From the NCBI GenBank assembly GCA_037042915.1, contig CM073194.1:682001-746000 (forward strand): a stretch of DNA of 64,000 nucleotides, written 5' to 3'. Shown one piece after another: positions 23,206 to 35,246 of this stretch. The notes below the pieces were generated by a model. The model worked only from the letters and a program-made list of their open reading frames with translations. It ran no database searches and was not told the DNA's origin. Source of the stretch: Auricularia sp. M13. Its lineage: Eukaryota > Basidiomycota > Agaricomycetes > Auriculariales > Auriculariaceae. Position 1 is the stretch's first letter. Each line of letters begins with the position of its first letter. A program made the position numbers and the translations under genes.

Positions 23206-25878
23206 CGCCCCTTGCCCGTTCCCGTATGGCGGACGCACATTGTGTATCGTATCGTACCCACTGACTGACCCCGGTCCGCCTCATCATGACGTTGAATCGA
23301 AGGAATCCTCATTGTCGTCGTCTTCGCTGCACGTACACGTGCTCGCTTGCGTGTGTCCAAGCTGTCTGCTACTCTTCAACCAACACTGCCTACTCACCCA
23401 GCGTTCTCCGGGAGAACCTGTACTGTCCTTTTGGTTCGCCAGTTGGAGCTGCCAGTGGACCAGCACTCAGCAGGGTGCGCGAACGTCCAGCCTGGGCGTG
23501 GTCCCGTACCTCGGTGGCGGACGTCCTCTATGTACATGAATCCATCCTGAGCCATACTCTCTTATTCGGTGCGATCCAGGTTTCACCGGCGAGCGAGCGT
23601 TTACTGTAACGTTCAAGGAGCAGACTCCCCAGTAATCACCATCGAATGGCGCCCTTTCCCTGTTCATTGACCTGCAGACGCCGACGGTGCATTGAATTCG
23701 AAATACCTGCAGGCTGACAGTCACCGTCTCCGTTTATGTAACTGCAGAATGCCATTGACCTGGCGAATTGCATGTGAATTCGAAGTGGCCGGGTGACGGG
23801 TTCAGAACTTGTCGGAATTGAATCTGATGCAGCATCCCCTGCCAGTGAGCTCTCTCTGCAATTGAAATCTCCCTCAGCCTCGCAAGCGGCAATTACATAA
23901 CAAATCCTGGCGCCGCAAGCTTTCACGGGGGGCCGTTCCTTCGTTCTTGAATCTCTCGCAGCCTGATCGCCCGGGCCCCGCAAAGTTCCCAGTTTCAAGA
24001 TACTGCTGCAGAATGCATCTGCGAGTGGATTAATCCTGATCGGCGCACCTGACAGCTGACAGTTAAGCTCATACCGTATTCAACCTAGAGGCTAGGGAGT
24101 CTTCTTTCTCCAGCGATGGCGCTACAATCAAATACATATACCTAAGTTATGCCAGTGAGCCCAGTTTTAATTCCCCGCTGATGTTCAATCGTGCATCGAG
24201 CGTGGCACTGTAACAGTGGTATTACTGTATATCGCCTGCTGCTCTGTCATTTAATTCTTTACACCTGGCGATGTCTCCGTCGGGATGGACTCGGAGTCTC
24301 TCGTGCAACTCGATTAGCCCTTTACACCCGAACGCGAGCTCAGGAGCCGTCCACTTCGACTAGGAGGAGCGCTTTGTATCTCTAGATCTTGAACGTTAAG
24401 CCTCGTCATTGGAGGAGTGGTCTGCTTAGTGCTAGCCTCTACATACATACAGTACGACGATGCGCAGCCTGTTCAAAAGGGCGGCACTTTGAAGGGGTAA
24501 TCGGTCTGCTTTCATGCTGCCAGTAGTTCATGGTTGCGTGGACTAGCGTTTACAAATAGGCACTGAGGGGCAGCCCGACTGAGGGATCAACAGTTACATT
24601 GACAACACAACACGACTCGTAGAAAAATCCAGTCATTGACAAAACTCAGGTCTGAGGTCCTTCTAAATTGGCACTGTGTGAGTCACTGGCAGAGGACCCA
24701 CATACAGTACACAGGACGCAGAATCACTCACCAACTCGTTAGTTCTCCGGTGCAGTTCAAGGATCAGCCGGCTTGGACGGGTCGTTCCAGATGGGGGTCC
24801 TGAGCGGCGCGGCGAGCGCCACGGCGGCGAGCGCGAGGACGGCGGCGGCGAGGCGGGCGGCGCTGGGGAGATGCATCGATATCGGTCACGGTGCGGAGAT
24901 CCAGGGGTGCGTTCGACTGTGCGGTATTTATACATAAGTACACTCGGGAAGCGCACCACGCAATCGCACGCGGACTTGGAGAACCTGATAGTGAAGCAGA
25001 GCAGCACGTGCGACCTGAGCGATGGTCAGTCCGAGTTTCCCCTGCAAGGCTGCGAATGAGGTGAGATTCGCCTGCAAAGTGGAAAGCCAATCTACGCGAG
25101 AGAAGAGAAGAGAAGGGAGGGGAAGAATATGTAAGTATGACATTCTATTGAGCATGGCACTGAAGCAGCTATTTTTGGCGTGCGATAGCGGGAGAACCAC
25201 CGCAAGATTGAGAACACTGAACAGTCCCTGTCAGTGGTCAGCTGATTCCCACACCACGAGAGCGGTTTCCATGACGCTGACCCTCGCGCGCGCGGGATAG
25301 ACTTCGTGGAATGTGATCATGAACGGGAATACGAATAACTCAGCTGCTGTAGTCCTCGCAGAGCGCTCGGGCTGTCGCCGTGTTGCGATTCACTCTGGGA
25401 CGTGTAGTACGGCACTTCCAAACCGCACTTTGGATGACTGGAAGGAGCGGGCGCCGCGCACCGGAGACTCAGACTGCGGGAAAGATAACGGCTAGATCAA
25501 GATCTGTCACGTTCCCGCGAAGCTGCCCAACTCGAAGTGGAAAGTTACGCCGATATCGGATCTGCACAGTGACACTGCTCGCGAGGCGCCCTGACTCGGA
25601 CTTCTCCATTAGTAAAGCCCTGTATCTTTCCCATACTTATTACACTGCTTCTCCTACTTAGTAGTAGAGCACTGAGCGCGCACCGCTTCAGCCAGTGGTA
25701 GTAGCAAACAAACGGGATGTATCGCCAGGTGCAGCAGCAATCGGGCTAACAAATACCACACTCGACGCGCCGTTGAGTCGATGCGCGCATCGAGAACTGC
25801 ACGCATGTAACCACGGATTGTCTCGCACCAGCACCATTGAATTCGTCACAACTCTCCTGAGTCCTGAGGTCATGGCTT
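23206..25878. other. Gene-poor stretch
   Basis: About 2.7 kb between the SNARE gene and the 3' end of the complete P450. Apart from one short reading frame (24757-24876) I find no conserved protein, RNA gene or clear repeat. Codon patterns are non-coding-like and lower in GC than the coding parts around it. It may hide a decayed transposon. Confidence 0.5.
24757..24876 (-). CDS. Possible 39-residue secreted peptide
   Basis: A short frame reads as a signal-peptide-like segment (MHLPSAARLAAAVLALAAVA) followed by LAAPLRTPIWNDPSKPADP and a stop. The strongly GC-rich third positions are like those of real genes nearby and unlike the surrounding AT-richer sequence. It could equally be the last exon of a larger gene whose other exons I cannot identify, or a chance frame. 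No family recognised. Confidence 0.25.
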   Translation of the reverse strand: MHLPSAARLAAAVLALAAVALAAPLRTPIWNDPSKPADP

Positions 25879-28006
25879 TCAATCTCCCTGGATTTCGCCC
25901 GCTGCATCAACCAGATGCAAGATGCTCTCCGAGCGCGGCGTAATGGAGCACTTGAACGGCACTGGACAACTGCCAGTGTGATCACAGAGAGCTCCTTGAA
26001 ACACGACATGTAGTGAGACTCCCGGTGCGTACATACCTGACGATGCCTGTGTGGATTTCACCGCTCGGGGGGATGTCGACGCCATTCTCGACGTGGCATC
26101 CGAAGTCGAAGCATTTCAGAGCGGTAGCGATGGTGAGATAGACCGACGCGTCGGCGAAGTGGCGTCCAGGACAGATGCTGAATCGTCTCGTTTGTAAGCA
26201 CTCGAGTGAAGCTGTGTGCTTGGGCTCACCGCCTGCCAAACCCAAAGAACCCAGCTAGTCGAGGTTCTTGTGCGCTGCGGTCTATTTCGCCGTCCTTCAT
26301 CCATCTATCGGGATTGAACTTGTGGGCGTCCGGGTACGCCTGTTCGTTGCGCATCATCGCCCTTCGGTAACGATGATCAATCCACATTGCACGAACATGG
26401 TGATTACTACACGTACCACACATTCGCTAGGACTGTGCTTCCCTTCGGGATCAGCATTTCCTCATAGATATCGTCCTGTTCCACTGCATGTGGTAGTGCT
26501 ACGGACAGCATTTGTTCAGCATCATTTCACAAAAGCAGGATATAGGCCGTTTACCCAGAGGAGTGACGGGAAACATGCGATAGGTCTCCCGGATGATAGC
26601 CTCGACGTACGGCAGCGACGCCTGGTCGGAAAAGTCGGGCAGCCGGTCCCCTACCGCGCGATCGAGCTCTTGTTGGGCCTTCTTCTGATATTCGGGCCAG
26701 AGGGCCATGGACATTACAAACGCCACGAGAGTTGAGACCGTCGTGTCCGCGCCACCTGTCCGAATGGGTCAGAGAATCTCACTTGTGAATGCGAAGGGCA
26801 CACGGACCTATGTACGCAACGGCGCACGCGTCTTTGAGGGACTTCTCATTGATGCTGGGGTTCTCCAGCACGAACTCCATGTTCTCAGTGACCATAGACG
26901 GTTGTGCGACGCTATTTGCCTGTGTGAGAGCAATCAGCAAATATGCGTAAGATTAGGAAACTGGCCAGAGCAGACGTACAATATCCTCCATCGTGCGGGC
27001 ATAGGGCACCTCGATCATATCTGTAGGATATTTCCGAAGGAGGCGCGCGGTCTTCGTCCATTGGCCGAAGAACGGCACCCACTCGGGAACACGCAAAACT
27101 GACATGGATACTGTCAAAAGGGTGTTCCGCACATGAGCGACTACCCAAACTTACGGAACGGCAGCGCCTCGACAGGTGTATTCCCCGGGATGAACAGGTT
27201 GCTTGCTGCGTCGATAGCTTTCTCGGCAATGTCGACATAGGGGTCGTTCTCGCTTGCGACCTGGATCCCGTACACGGATTCCATGATGTTGGCCGCGGCA
27301 GACCTACAAATGCACCATGGGTGAGCCCGAGATGATGATATACGGTAACCGTTCGTATGCGTACCGCCGGATGTGGTGCAGGAAGTTGTCCGGCGTGCGG
27401 AGAAGGTTGCGCGCAAACTCCAGGCACGTCTGACGAATCATGTTGTGCATCTTTACTATGGCGTTTCCGTAGAACTTCTGATGCACTAGGCGACGCCTGA
27501 TGCGCCAGGCGTCGCTGTGGCGCATGGTCGCGATGTTCCAGTCCCAGCCAGCGCTTCAACTGATTAACTTCCATCGTCAAGCCATATTACGCGCGAAAAG
27601 CACTTACGCACATGCCATGTGCTGCGGGGGCCGGTCAGAGTATATCGCGCCGCGCTTTTCAAGCAGGTTGGTGGCGGTTTCTACGTCGCTCAGAACGACG
27701 ACCGACTGGTTGAGGATATTGAAGTGCATGATTGGTCCTGAGAGCCCGGGAAGACGGCGCGTCAGCTGATTTGTTTTGTTCCACCGTAGACGCACCGTAT
27801 TGCTTTGCGAGCTCGAAGTAGGCCAAATGGCTATCGACGGGAGGGACGTCGAATACATTGCCCAGGAGGGGCACGCCAGGTGGACCAGGCGGAAGCCGCA
27901 CGCCGGAATGGAAACGCCTCAAGCTCGCCCAGAGAATTTTCACGGCGGTGAGTATGAGAGGAAGGGCAAGCAGCACAAGCAGAAGCATAATATTGCTGCC
28001 TGACAT
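25879..28006 (-). CDS. Cytochrome P450 monooxygenase (complete)
   Basis: Microsomal P450. The ATG at 28006 begins an anchor (MSGSNIMLLLVLLALPLIL), then the hinge RLPPGPPGVPLLGNVFDV. Middle exons include DPYVDIAEKAIDAASN. The I-helix region (GGADTT) precedes VAFVMSMALWPEYQKKAQQ. The K-helix ExxR is in IIRETYRMFPVTP, the PERF-like region is PDAHKFNPDRW, and the heme loop FGFGRRICPGRHFAD is created by splicing over an intron at about 26173-26229. The last exon ends ITPRSESILHLVDAAGEIQ and stops at 25879. About ten introns. Sequence blocks match the truncated copy at 1221-2561 almost residue for residue in the hinge region, so the two are recent paralogues. The closest class I can name is the large CYP64-like basidiomycete group; the substrate is unknown. 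Confidence 0.88.
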
Positions 28007-28565
28007 GGCTGGGATCAAGTCAGGACGGTAGCTCAGTGGGTATAGCAAAAGTCAGACAAGTACACACTCAATGAGGGCTTATCAGAGCACTTCGTCCGCT
28101 GCTACAGTGGCGCTCGGGCCGGCCTACGCCAGGGCTACGCTGTCCAGAGTAGTCGCGGGGAGCAATCATGGCACGTTCAAGGGCCATAACGAAGCTGGAT
28201 CAGGGTGAAAGCCCTTTATATCAATCGAACAGTCTAGAGCAGCCTGGTTGTTAACGCGCAGAAGGCGAGGAAGGTGGTAATTCAGCGGTGAAGACCGATT
28301 CTACGCTGCAGGTCTGCACGCGAGTGCGCTTGCAAAGGCTCAAATGGCGAAGACGACCTCGGGTACAAAAATGCAGTGGCCCCGAAATGGGCCCACCGAA
28401 TGCACGTCCATGGGCGAGCTAGTCTCCTTAAAGCAGACGGTACTTACAGCGCGTCCTTGAACCGGCAAGCGGACGGACGCGCTGTGTATGGACGAGCGGA
28501 AAAAGACAGCAAGACCCTTCCAAACTCCGCTGTTGCAGCCATTCCACGAGAACGTATGAGTTGCA

Positions 28566-29853
28566 GACAAAACCAACCAACCAAACCAACCAAGCCAACC
28601 AACCAAGGTCGGATCATACGGATCAAGATGACCGATGGTTCGGCCGAGCTACCGACGCTCCGTGTCGCTGCTCGCTGTCGTGACCGTCGCCTGCCGGAAA
28701 TTTGCGGCGACCCTTCTTTTCCGGGTTCCCCACATTTTTCGTCGTCGTCGCTGTCGTGTCCACCACCGCCCTTGCCGCCGCCGCCGCCGCCGCCGCCGCG
28801 ACACTACCGGCGCCCGCGTCCGCGCAGCCATGCCTATTACGGCCTTCCTGCCCTCGGCTGGCCGAGTGCCCCGGGCTGGCCGTCCGCCAGCAGCTGGCAG
28901 CCTTGGCCTGCTGCATTGCTGGCAGCCCGCTGTGCGTGTGGCGCTGCCCCTCCCCCTTCACCTTTTTGGTCGGCTGTGACTGTTTCTCTACCCCGTTTTT
29001 TATTTCAGTTGCGTATGACCTCGCATGTGCGCACCACCGTCGATCAGCATCGTCCGACTCCCCACATGCCCCCAACCCATGCGCAGCCCATAACCAACTA
29101 TTGCACTGTGCTTCCCTTCGCTATATTTATATCGCAATACCAGTATGCTTTGATTTTGCCGTCACTGACGCGCTGGTGAATTTCGGGCATGCTTTATCCC
29201 ACAGGCTAGTGCCCCAACGCGTTCTACTTTCCACATATTACTGGACGCCCAGCGACAGTCGTGACTGGGCCGCCTTACTCATCTAAGCAGATTACGGGCT
29301 GGCGCGTCTGCTGCTGCAGTTTTTCTTCGGCGTATTGCATAGTGCATGAGTCGGGATGAATGAACACCGTCGTCAGTCGAGCGCGGTGAAGGCTGTGGTA
29401 TGGAATGGCCTCATGCTATACATAACCCAGATCATGTTCGTCTTGTGCGACACCGCTCCGTGGCAAGTCGTCTTCTAGATGTTGAGCTGCTCGTTGCCCC
29501 CGTGTATGTGACCTTCGGCGAATCACTATGTGCACCAAGGTCCTCTTCTTAAAATAATTCTCTTGTTAACTTAAGCCCTTGTGGTAGAGCATTTGATTTG
29601 TTCCCTCGAGTTGACTAGCTTGAAGCTTGAGAGCTTGAGCGCTTGAGCGCTCGACCCCCGACGAATGCTCGGTGCACCTTCCGTTTTGCCTCCGCAAGAG
29701 CCCATATTCTCTACAATACACATAGAACACGTTTCTTAACTTTAGATAGAGCCCGTGATAACAGTTAAAGTACTGAAGCTTGTGGGACCGAGATATTTCT
29801 CAACAGTATTTGGTTGTGGGTTGGCTTGGTTCGTTTGGTTGGTTGGTTTTGTC
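28566..29853. repeat. Inverted repeat pair with AACC-rich arms
   Basis: The left arm starts GACAAAACCAACCAACCAAA (28566 to about 28605). The right arm is its near-perfect reverse complement, ending TTGGTTGGTTGGTTTTGTC at 29853. The arms are about 40 bp, separated by roughly 1.2 kb with no transposase gene. I see no target-site duplication. It may be a decayed non-autonomous transposon or two copies of a simple repeat in opposite orientation. Confidence 0.45.
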
Positions 29854-30076
29854 CGGATCTCCGACGCTTTGCATTCCACATTGCCTGAATCGCCGCACCA
29901 TCGACTCAGACTCAGCGATACACTTACAGGGACTCGCCACTGCATGTCTCATTATCTACTGCAAGGGAATACACTGCACATCTCGGAGATTCGGCTACTA
30001 ACGAAAGCGCGCAACAATAAGTACAAGGGATCAAAACGCTGCCAGTGTAATGACGCAACAGTGCATCGACCCTCCG

Positions 30077-30277
30077 TTAACAGCGGCGACGGTGGCAGAG
30101 GTCCCACTTCGTGTTCTCGCGTTCAGCAGCGGCAGCGCTCTTCTGCGCGACGATTTTGACGTGCTCGGACCTGGCGGAGGTCCTCCTGGACCCATCTTCT
30201 TCATGCAAGCAGAACTTGGCATTTTATTAGCACAACGTCCAGCAGTCGTCCACCAGGCGATAGGTGTGCAGGTGCCC
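30077..30277 (-). pseudogene. TFIIA-gamma pseudogene (3' part)
   Basis: The minus strand reads GHLHTYRLVDDCWTL, then two consecutive in-frame stops, then NAKFCL and HVKIVAQKSAAAAERENTK. This matches the last exon of the intact TFIIA-gamma gene at 56282-56873 (GYLHTYRQVDDVWTLNVKDA ... VKIVAQKS). The splice acceptor CAG before the exon is kept in place, showing a genomic copy, not a retrocopy. The first two thirds of the gene are absent. The two stops and the missing 5' exons make it non-functional. Confidence 0.75.
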
Positions 30278-31279
30278 CTGTTGACAACGAGGATCAGATG
30301 CAGCGTGCATGCAAAGATGCATCGGACGGGCCGCAGTGGACGTACTGTGACCCACGCGTCACACTGCACGGCGTCCACGGCTTCGGCACTGTCGATCTGG
30401 AGTCGTTCATGAACTCGCACATTGATGGTTGCCCGTGGGGTCCCATGCGCGCGTCGGTCGTCGTTACGAATGACCGGCCCACGGACGTGCCATTTCTCTC
30501 CGTCCTCGGCGGCATGGACGAGGGCTTCTGCGTCTCCCTGTCATCGCTCGACACCGGGCGCACGCGGTCGCTCACACAGTGGCTAGCAGGATCGTTCGCC
30601 AAACATCGAGCGGCTGAGCCGTACGATCTCGCGGTGCTGCATCTACTGCAAACGTCTTCCTGAAAAGAACTTGGAAGGTTTGATCACAGATTAACGTGTC
30701 CAATTCGTCCTTACGCACGTATAATCAAGGATTAAATCCATATGAGACCGCGAACTTCGAAGTTCAATCGAGCGCTCATGGATTCCCGGTCAGCCGTAGA
30801 CGCAAGCTGCGATTCAGACACGATTGACCTTTACGGATATCGAGGGATCGGCGCCTCGAGTGGCAGTAATTGACACCTCCCTAGTGGCAGAACTATACTA
30901 TTCAGTGAGCGCCTCCTAGCTGGTGGAATATGTAGGTAGTCTCATAAACATCAATGTATCTATCACCTTCAAATTGGACATTCGATCTGCTAGTCTACTG
31001 AGAAATCACAGTCCCGTCTCTCTAATACATGTTGCCGTTCAAAAGCACGTCATATCACCTCCGTAGCTTGAACCTGGCCCGCATAGACGGAAACACGAGC
31101 TATTCCCTGCGGCAGATGCACTCGTTAGCAGCTTGTATTGCATGCATGTAGCCTGAGTCGAGTGATTGGCCTATTTCTCATATCGATTGGCACTTTCAGC
31201 TGATAATTCAGCCCAGGAATGGGTCTATAAGTACCTCAAGGATATGCCACAGTATAGCCAAACAGGCAGCAGTTCCTCC

Positions 31280-32230
31280 ATGTTCTTCCCCTCTGCTACC
31301 CTCCTCGTCGTTGCCTCTTTCATCTCCAGAGTCTTCGGTGAGATATCCAAAATTAATCGTGATGCAAACCACGTGAGACTGACGGTGGGAGTGAAGGCGA
31401 CGATGATGAATCTGGACTCATAGCGGGCGTCACCTACTTCATCCAGAACCCAATTACCGGCCTCGTGTTCCAAATATCTCGTAAGCTACAGTATTAGGTC
31501 TCAACGATCTCACAATGATCTTGCGTCCCAGAACCCGGAAATCTGGTGAGATGCTCCGACTATGACCTTAATGGCTTGAGCTCACCATTGGCGTTCCTCC
31601 TGCAGATAGTGGGGATGCCGATCAACGGCGCCGACCCGCAGAATCAACTCGTCAGTCCAAGTTCTTCAAGTTCGAGAGGGCGCATTGATCTCATCTAACA
31701 ACATTTTGTAGTGGACTCCCAAGGTCGTTTCACAACCCCAAGACGACGACTCCGGCGCAGTCTACTCGTTCGCTAACACCGACCTCGGCGTTAAAATCTT
31801 CACTAGCGCCGCGCCGGTGCGCCTCGAAGATTCCTTAATTCGCGCACAGCACAAAGTTCTAACACAGGATCGTTATGATGTAGGGCGACAATCTGACTGC
31901 CCGCAAGTTCAGCTCCTCACTGCAACTAACGCCGATCGACGATGTGGACGGCCTTTACACGTCAGTGACCTCTCCCTTGCCTATCATGAGCTAGCTCTGA
32001 CATAGCTCCTGATTGAAGCATTAGCCCCGTTTCGGTGTCTCTCGGGGTCACCACGACCGATAATGTCGGAGACCAAGTACGTCTCAACTCTGAATATTCC
32101 TTTGAAGGTCGTCTCATGGAAGACCTACCTACCTATGCAGCTCAAACTCCAGCCTCTCAACACGCTCAATCCCCGTCAACAGTGGTCGTTTGTGGCGTTC
32201 GGCGACGTCCCGCCTGCGGAGGACGATTGA
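31280..32230 (+). CDS. Secreted beta-trefoil (ricin-B-like) protein
   Basis: The ATG at 31280 follows a TATA box by about 50 bp and starts a signal peptide (MFFPSATLLVVASFISRVFG). Short introns separate GVTYFIQNPITGLVFQIS, IVGMPINGADPQNQLWTP, SGAVYSFANTDLGVKIFTS, then DNLTARKFSSLQLTPIDD and finally LKLQPLNTLNPRQQWSFV ending PPAEDD (stop 32230). The Q-x-W motifs (QNQLW, RQQW) and spacing of hydrophobic repeats suggest a beta-trefoil carbohydrate-binding fold, as in basidiomycete lectins. It is convergent with a GH47 mannosidase only 120 bp away, so both may act on glycans outside the cell. The fold is inferred from motifs only. Confidence 0.6.
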
Positions 32231-32350
32231 TCAGTGGCACGACGCCATGCAATAGCGAGCCTGTTTTTACTCAGTTTCCTCATCCCCATTCTGAGTCACC
32301 ACGAAGCGGTGGAAAGAGTGTCAATAGAATATTAAATATTCCACTAAAAT

Positions 32351-34680
32351 CTACTCGTGGTCGTCGTCGTCGCACGGCTCGTCAGACGGCTGAGGCGCCG
32401 GCGCCGGATCCTCTGCGTCGTCGTCCTCACACGGATCCGCAGGGGCCGGCGCTGGCTCCGGCTTGTCGTCGTCCGCATCGCACGAATCGTCGTCGTCGGT
32501 GTCGGTGGGCACGGGGACGGCGGGATCGCTCGTGGCCGGCGTCGGCTCGGGCACGTCACCGTCCGAGTCGCACGGCTCGTCCTCGCCGTCGTCTTCATCG
32601 CCAGCGTCGTCCTCGCCGTCGTCGCAGCTTGGTCGCGGGTCAGCTCTGCGTCGAATGAATGACGGTGATGACGTCCTTACCTCTCGTCGTCGCCCTCGCT
32701 GTCTGTTGGTTGAGGGGCAGGCTCAGGCAGCGTGGTCGTCTGCGATGGGGGTTGCTCCGTCGACGTCGCGTTGGCAGGGAGGAATGGATGGCCTGCGGTG
32801 CATGAGCGACAGGATATTACAGGTTCGAAGGGCTCTGCACGTACTCTCCGTATTGAAGACCCACGTATCGAGGCTGATATGCTCCGGGTCGTCAAACATG
32901 AGGTACAAGTACTTCATGACCTCTGCGAAGAAGAACGACTGCGAATCGCCTAGTCAATGCGATGCGAACGTGCCAAAGCTGCGATACTCACCTCAAGGTC
33001 GTCACCCTGATTGTCCGTGGTGACCTCGTCGCGGCGCACGTCCTTGAGCGGCGCGTATCCCACGTTCGACTTCATGTACTTCTTCATCGCGCGGATGCCA
33101 TCGGCCGCAAAGTTGTAGTACTTCTCATCCCCAGTCGCGCGCCAGGCGTAAAAAGCGCTCTGTCGCAAACCGCACATCGATATATGAATCGAATCCGACA
33201 CTTCAGCTGGCTGGCTGCATACCTCAAAGACCTCGGGACGGACGTTATAGTCGGCGGAAGTGATCCAGAATCCGTGCTGGTCGAAGAAGTCCTTCTGGTC
33301 CGCCGGTGGGTCGTTTCCGCCGCCGTCGGCACCCTTGAACGCCCAGCCGCCGGGCCCGAGACCGGTGGGCGTCTGGTAAGTGCTCATACACGCGTCCGTG
33401 ACTTTGAGACCCCAGTTGACAAAGTCCTCGCGGTCCAGGAGGCGCCCGCCCATGATCCAGTTGCCGCCTACAATGCACCATCTCACTTCAGTTTTGCTCG
33501 GATTGAAAAATGGGAAGTATCGCGTACCCGCAAAGCATGCAAGGTCGCCCATGGAGTACGACGAGCCCTTGTCGGCATCGTAGGATGTGAGGAAGTACTG
33601 CCCGCCGGCCGACTGTTTGACTAGGTTCTTGATGGACGAGTCGACCGCGTCGGTCCAGGCTTCGGCCCACAGCGGGTCCTCGAAGTTCGTCAGACGCGCG
33701 TACTTGATGAGATACTCGAGGTACGAGTCGTATCCGCCGTCCCAGTTCTAATAATAGGAACAAAACAAACAAAACATCGTCAGCTAGGAGAAAAAGCGGT
33801 GTGCTGTGCAGAACGCACGACAGTCGACCCCGAGCCAGAGCCGTCCTTGTTAACCTGCAGCGGCGGCAGACCCGGGAAGACCGGGTTCGGGTTTGTAGCG
33901 ATGATGCGCATGGTCATGTCTGCCTTGTCGAGGTACGTCTGGTTGCCTGTGTACTGCGTGAGCTTGTAGAACTCCAAGATGTTGCTTGCCGCGGCGGCGA
34001 GGCCGTTTGGGCCGCCGTCGCCGACGTCGGGGGTGTTGTTAGAGAAGTCGATGGACCCGACGGGAGTCTTGTAGCCTGCTGGCCAGCCGTAGAGGAGCTT
34101 GTCGGCGAGCTTCTGCGCGTTCTGCAGGAGCGCGGCGTCGGACTGGCCGTTGAGATCGAAGGCGGTTAGCATGCCACCGAGGTAGCGAATGGTGCTCTCG
34201 AAGAAACTGATCATTTGGAGTGAGCAGGAGAATGATTTAAGACGGAGTATGCAGCGTACGAAACGTGATCGGGCGTGTTGGAATGCGAAAAGTCGACCTT
34301 GCTTGCGTACTCGACAGCCTCGCGGAAGAGATCCTGGAGTACACATGAATAAGAGCAGTCCGCAGAAAAAGAATAAGCCTCACGTCTTCACCCATAATCT
34401 TGAGTGTTCCAAGTGCGTCGAAGACGGAAGAGCCCCAGCCGTTGCGAGTGTCCTTGAACCCAGCGCTCACCGGCGCAAGGTCATCGTGGTTCCACGCGTG
34501 CTCCTTGTAGGCATTGTAAGCGTCCAGAAAGACCTCCTTGACGAGTTGCCGATTTTCAGATGCGCTGCTGGGCAGGGCCAGGCCGTCCTTCTGGATCTTG
34601 GCTGCTCCGACGAGAGAAACGCTAGCACCCGCGATCACCGCCGCAGGAAAGAGGACCGATCGAATACCGGTAGGGACCAT
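32351..34680 (-). CDS. Secreted GH47 alpha-1,2-mannosidase with acidic tail (copy 2)
   Basis: GH47 mannosidase. ATG at 34680; signal region [20 protein letters not shown]. Family blocks: [34 protein letters not shown], then [70 protein letters not shown] and the FNTES-HPF end. Unlike copy 1 (12140-14280), it continues past the catalytic domain into a Thr/Pro linker and a tail of about 100 residues rich in D, E and P. That tail contains repeated acidic Cys words ([34 protein letters not shown]). Stop at 32351. About nine introns. A DNA transposon sits 123 bp upstream of the start codon and may have replaced its promoter. Confidence 0.87.
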
Positions 34681-34802
34681 AGATATAATAAAGCAGGTAC
34701 AATCAGTGGAACGAGCAAGGCGGGCGTGAATGGAATGGAGAAAGGTGAACACGAAAGAAAGGGGAAAAACAAACAACGCAAGCGCTGGCGGGGTCGTCAA
34801 CC

Positions 34803-34809
34803 GATGACA
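34803..34809 (+). repeat. Target duplication GATGACA, left
   Basis: The 7-bp word directly abuts the left inverted repeat and is repeated exactly at 41656-41662 against the right inverted repeat. Confidence 0.8.
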
Positions 34810-35246
34810 CCCAGTCAAAAGTATGTCCGCTCCCAGCCGTTCACATCCGTTGGAATCCGCTCCATACTGGGTGCAACGGATGGTGACTGTGATCTGCGGA
34901 TGGAAGCGGAAAAGTTGGACACCTCTGTCCGCTCTGATCGTGCGTTATCCGCTAGAAACCGTTAATTCACTGGGCCAGCGGATTGCAACTGATCATAGCG
35001 GTTTCTCTAGAGGTCTTCTCGTTATACTTGCTGAGCGGATTGTGACGGAAATGAACGGAGCGGATGGGAACGGACGTCAGCGGACAGTATGTATTCATTC
35101 TGCCTATCTAAGTGCCTCCAGAAACACGACGAATAACAGAAATAGGAGCGGCTGTAATGCACCAAACTACTGCGCTCCTTGCGCGGCATTGCCAGCGCCT
35201 CCGAGAGCACCCGGGCACAGCGCTGCATCGGCGTTGTCGTCAACGG

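Larger units (their letters stand above)
28007..31279. other. Intergenic with repeats and a pseudogene
   Basis: About 3.3 kb. It starts with the P450 promoter (TATAAAG on the minus strand at 28214-28220). It then holds an inverted pair of AACC-type arms (28566-29853), a GCC-repeat near 28770-28800, small GCTTGAG repeats near 29625-29655 and a TFIIA-gamma pseudogene fragment (30077-30277). A plus-strand frame at 30298-30663 has fairly protein-like composition but no recognised family. A TATA box (TATAAG, 31226-31231) at the right end serves the beta-trefoil gene. Confidence 0.5.

Noticed and set aside
28022-28048. tRNA-like A-box (GGTAGCTCAGTGGGTA)
   Set aside because: No B-box, T-arm or closing acceptor stem follows within tRNA length; taken as a chance match upstream of the P450.
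28376-29286. Overlapping plus-strand frames between the AACC arms
   Set aside because: Low-complexity Pro/Arg-rich translation from GCC repeats and AACC repeats, no conserved motif.
30298-30663. Open frame beside the TFIIA pseudogene
   Set aside because: Reads fairly protein-like, but I recognise no family, and no splice or promoter evidence supports it.
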